From Thermoanaerobaculia bacterium (GTDB lineage: Bacteria > Acidobacteriota > Thermoanaerobaculia > Multivoradales > JAGPDF01): 55,260 nucleotides of DNA. Made by a program: the position numbers and the translations under genes. The stretch lies in the NCBI GenBank assembly GCA_018057705.1, contig JAGPDF010000028.1:1-55260 (forward strand), given 5' to 3'. The notes below the pieces were generated by a model. The model ran no database searches and was not told the origin of the DNA. It saw only the letters and a program-made list of their open reading frames with translations. Shown here in pieces: positions 53,761 through 55,260 of this stretch (the first letter of the stretch is position 1; the number at the start of each line of letters is the position of its first letter).

Positions 53761-55260
53761 TCAGCGGTCGCGGCGGCGTCCGGGCGGAGTCTTGCCGTAA
53801 CGGTTCCCGCTGGGCGCGGCGCCGCGCGAGGCCGGCGCCGGGCCGCGTCCGAAGACGCTCCGGGGAGCGCCGCTCGGATTCGCGGGCGCGCCGCCGGTGT
53901 TGCCGTCCGCAACCCGCGGGCGGGCCGGTCCACCGGACGGACGTGACGGTGCCGCGCTGGTCCTTCCTCCGGCGGTGGCTGGACGGCCCCCTGCGGCGGC
54001 GGGACGCGAGCCGCGCGCCGGGGCGGCGGCGCCGGGCCGGCTTCCGCCGCGGCGGTCGGCGTTGGCCTTGGCGCGGGCGCGTTCTTCGGACTTCCTGGCC
54101 CGGATCTCGGCGATCCGGTCCTGCAGCGGGATCTCGAGCTTTTCGACCGGCTTGTGGCTGTAGTCGAAGTCCGGCACGGTGACGCGCGGCAGCCGTTTGC
54201 CGATGGCGCGCTCGATGGCCCGCAACTCGTTCTCCTCGTCGGGCGAGACGAAAGTGATGGCATCGCCGGTCGCCTCGGCGCGCGCCGTGCGGCCGACGCG
54301 ATGGATGTAGTCGTCCGGGATCTTCGGCACGTCGAAGTTCACGACGTGCGAGAGCGCCTCGACGTCGATGCCGCGGGCGGCGATGTCGGTCGCCACGAGA
54401 ATCCGGTAACGCCCGCTGCGAAAGCCGGTGAGCGCTTCGGTGCGCTGCGCCTGGCTGCGGTTGCCGTGGATCCGCGCGACGTTGATCTTGCGCTTCTCCA
54501 GCTGCTCGAAGAGACGGTTGGCGCGGTGCTTGGTGCGTGTGAAGACGATGGCGTTGGTGATCTCGCCGCGCTCGAGGAGCGACGCCAGGAGCGACGTCTT
54601 GAGCTCCTGCGAAACCGGGAAGACCGACTGGGTGATGCCGGTGGCCGGCGCCGACTTGCGCTCGATCGAGATCATCGCCGGGTCCTTGAGCATCTCGCGC
54701 GACAGCTCGATGATCGGATAGGGGAGCGTCGCCGAGAAGAACAGCGTCTGGCGCTTGGTCGGCAGATGCTTGAGAACTCGCCGGATGTCCGGCAGGAAGC
54801 CCATGTCGAGCATCCGGTCGGCCTCGTCCAGGACGAGCACCTCGAGCCCTTCGAGCTTCGCGTATTTGTACTGGAAATGGTCGAGGAGACGCCCGGGCGT
54901 CGCGACGATGACGTCGACGCCGCTGCGGAAGGCGTGCTCCTGCGGACCCATGCCGACGCCGCCGTAGATCGCGGCGCCCGAGAGCGGCGTGTGGACGGCG
55001 AGATCGCGCAGGTGCTCGTCGATCTGGGCGGCGAGCTCGCGGGTCGGGGTGAGGATGAGGGCGCGCGTCGTGCCGCGCTTCTTGCCCATCAGGCGGTTCA
55101 TGATCGGGAGCAGGAACGCCGCGCTCTTGCCGCTGCCGGTCATCGCGCAGGCGAGGACGTCGCGGCCCTCGAGGGCCGGCGGGATGGCGTCGTTCTGGAT
55201 CGGCGTCGGGCGGGTGAAGCCCAGGGACTTCACGCCCTTCAGCAGATCGGGGTGAAGGTC
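53761..55260 (-). CDS. DEAD-box RNA helicase (5' end outside window)
   Basis: The frame runs off the right edge, so the true N-terminus is missing; 'DLHPDLLKGVKSLGFTRPTPIQ' (partly the Q motif GFTRPTPIQ) is visible at the edge. Motif I 'ACAMTGSGKSAAFLL', Ia 'PTRELAAQ', II 'VLDEADRMLDMGF', III 'FFSATLP', V 'VATDIAARGID' and VI 'YIHRVGRTARAE' are all intact. The last 110 or so residues are a Gly/Ala/Pro/Arg-rich tail that could bind RNA, as in RhlE-type helicases. An internal GTG at 55233 is not the real start. Confidence 0.93.
   Translation of the reverse strand, partial: DLHPDLLKGVKSLGFTRPTPIQNDAIPPALEGRDVLACAMTGSGKSAAFLLPIMNRLMGKKRGTTRALILTPTRELAAQIDEHLRDLAVHTPLSGAAIYGGVGMGPQEHAFRSGVDVIVATPGRLLDHFQYKYAKLEGLEVLVLDEADRMLDMGFLPDIRRVLKHLPTKRQTLFFSATLPYPIIELSREMLKDPAMISIERKSAPATGITQSVFPVSQELKTSLLASLLERGEITNAIVFTRTKHRANRLFEQLEKRKINVARIHGNRSQAQRTEALTGFRSGRYRILVATDIAARGIDVEALSHVVNFDVPKIPDDYIHRVGRTARAEATGDAITFVSPDEENELRAIERAIGKRLPRVTVPDFDYSHKPVEKLEIPLQDRIAEIRARKSEERARAKANADRRGGSRPGAAAPARGSRPAAAGGRPATAGGRTSAAPSRPSGGPARPRVADGNTGGAPANPSGAPRSVFGRGPAPASRGAAPSGNRYGKTPPGRRRDR

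Overview
The window is about 55 kb of GC-rich bacterial chromosome with densely packed genes. The gene content suggests an Acidobacteriota lineage, probably of the Thermoanaerobaculia type. The reasons are a mixture of Oar-like TonB receptors with an N-terminal carboxypeptidase-regulatory domain, TatT/DctP/DctQM TRAP cassettes, alkaline-phosphatase-superfamily lipoproteins with TPR tails, DUF2723 membrane proteins, and a complete moxR-bat operon. This placement is inferred from gene families; no rRNA or tRNA gene was seen. The organism is clearly diderm, since it has lipoproteins and outer-membrane receptors.

Layout, left to right. 1-540: tail of a membrane glycosyltransferase-like protein. 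823-1585: a vapBC toxin-antitoxin pair with a readable promoter and operator. 1582-2577: a TlpA-like thioredoxin. 2649-5103: a two-gene unit encoding a primase-like protein, with what look like a PriS catalytic domain and a PriL-type four-cysteine domain fused in one chain, followed by an endonuclease IV/xylose-isomerase-fold protein. 5270-9726: a lipoprotein, a DUF2723 protein and a phosphodiesterase-like TPR lipoprotein. 9801-14667: a methyltransferase, an OPT transporter, a MATE transporter and FolE. 14821-20197: an Oar-like receptor divergent from a second phosphatase-superfamily TPR lipoprotein. 20240-21851: a small operon with a [2Fe-2S] protein, a CBM9-like protein and an AlkA-type glycosylase. 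21954-28490: a lipid kinase-like protein and two divergent TonB receptors of different types. 28558-33073: a TRAP transporter cassette and a methyltransferase. 33150-34706: a hybrid histidine kinase. 34746-39943: two lysine-catabolism enzymes (lysine 6-aminotransferase and an AASADH-type dehydrogenase) with an O-antigen-ligase-like gene inserted between them on the other strand. 40018-48988: a diguanylate cyclase and the seven-gene moxR/DUF58/bat operon. 49065-55260: RsmA and FtsK, then a lipoprotein/methyltransferase pair and a partial DEAD-box RNA helicase.

Operons are stitched together by 4-nt NTGA overlaps. All four versions occur (ATGA, GTGA, TTGA, CTGA), and two genes appear to start at CTG. 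Three convergent gene pairs end inside one shared CTAG. The items most worth following up are the fused PriS-PriL-like primase with its coupled nuclease-fold partner, the CTG starts, the CTAG convergences, a 10-bp tandem repeat in one promoter, and a recurring AT-rich motif at two loci.
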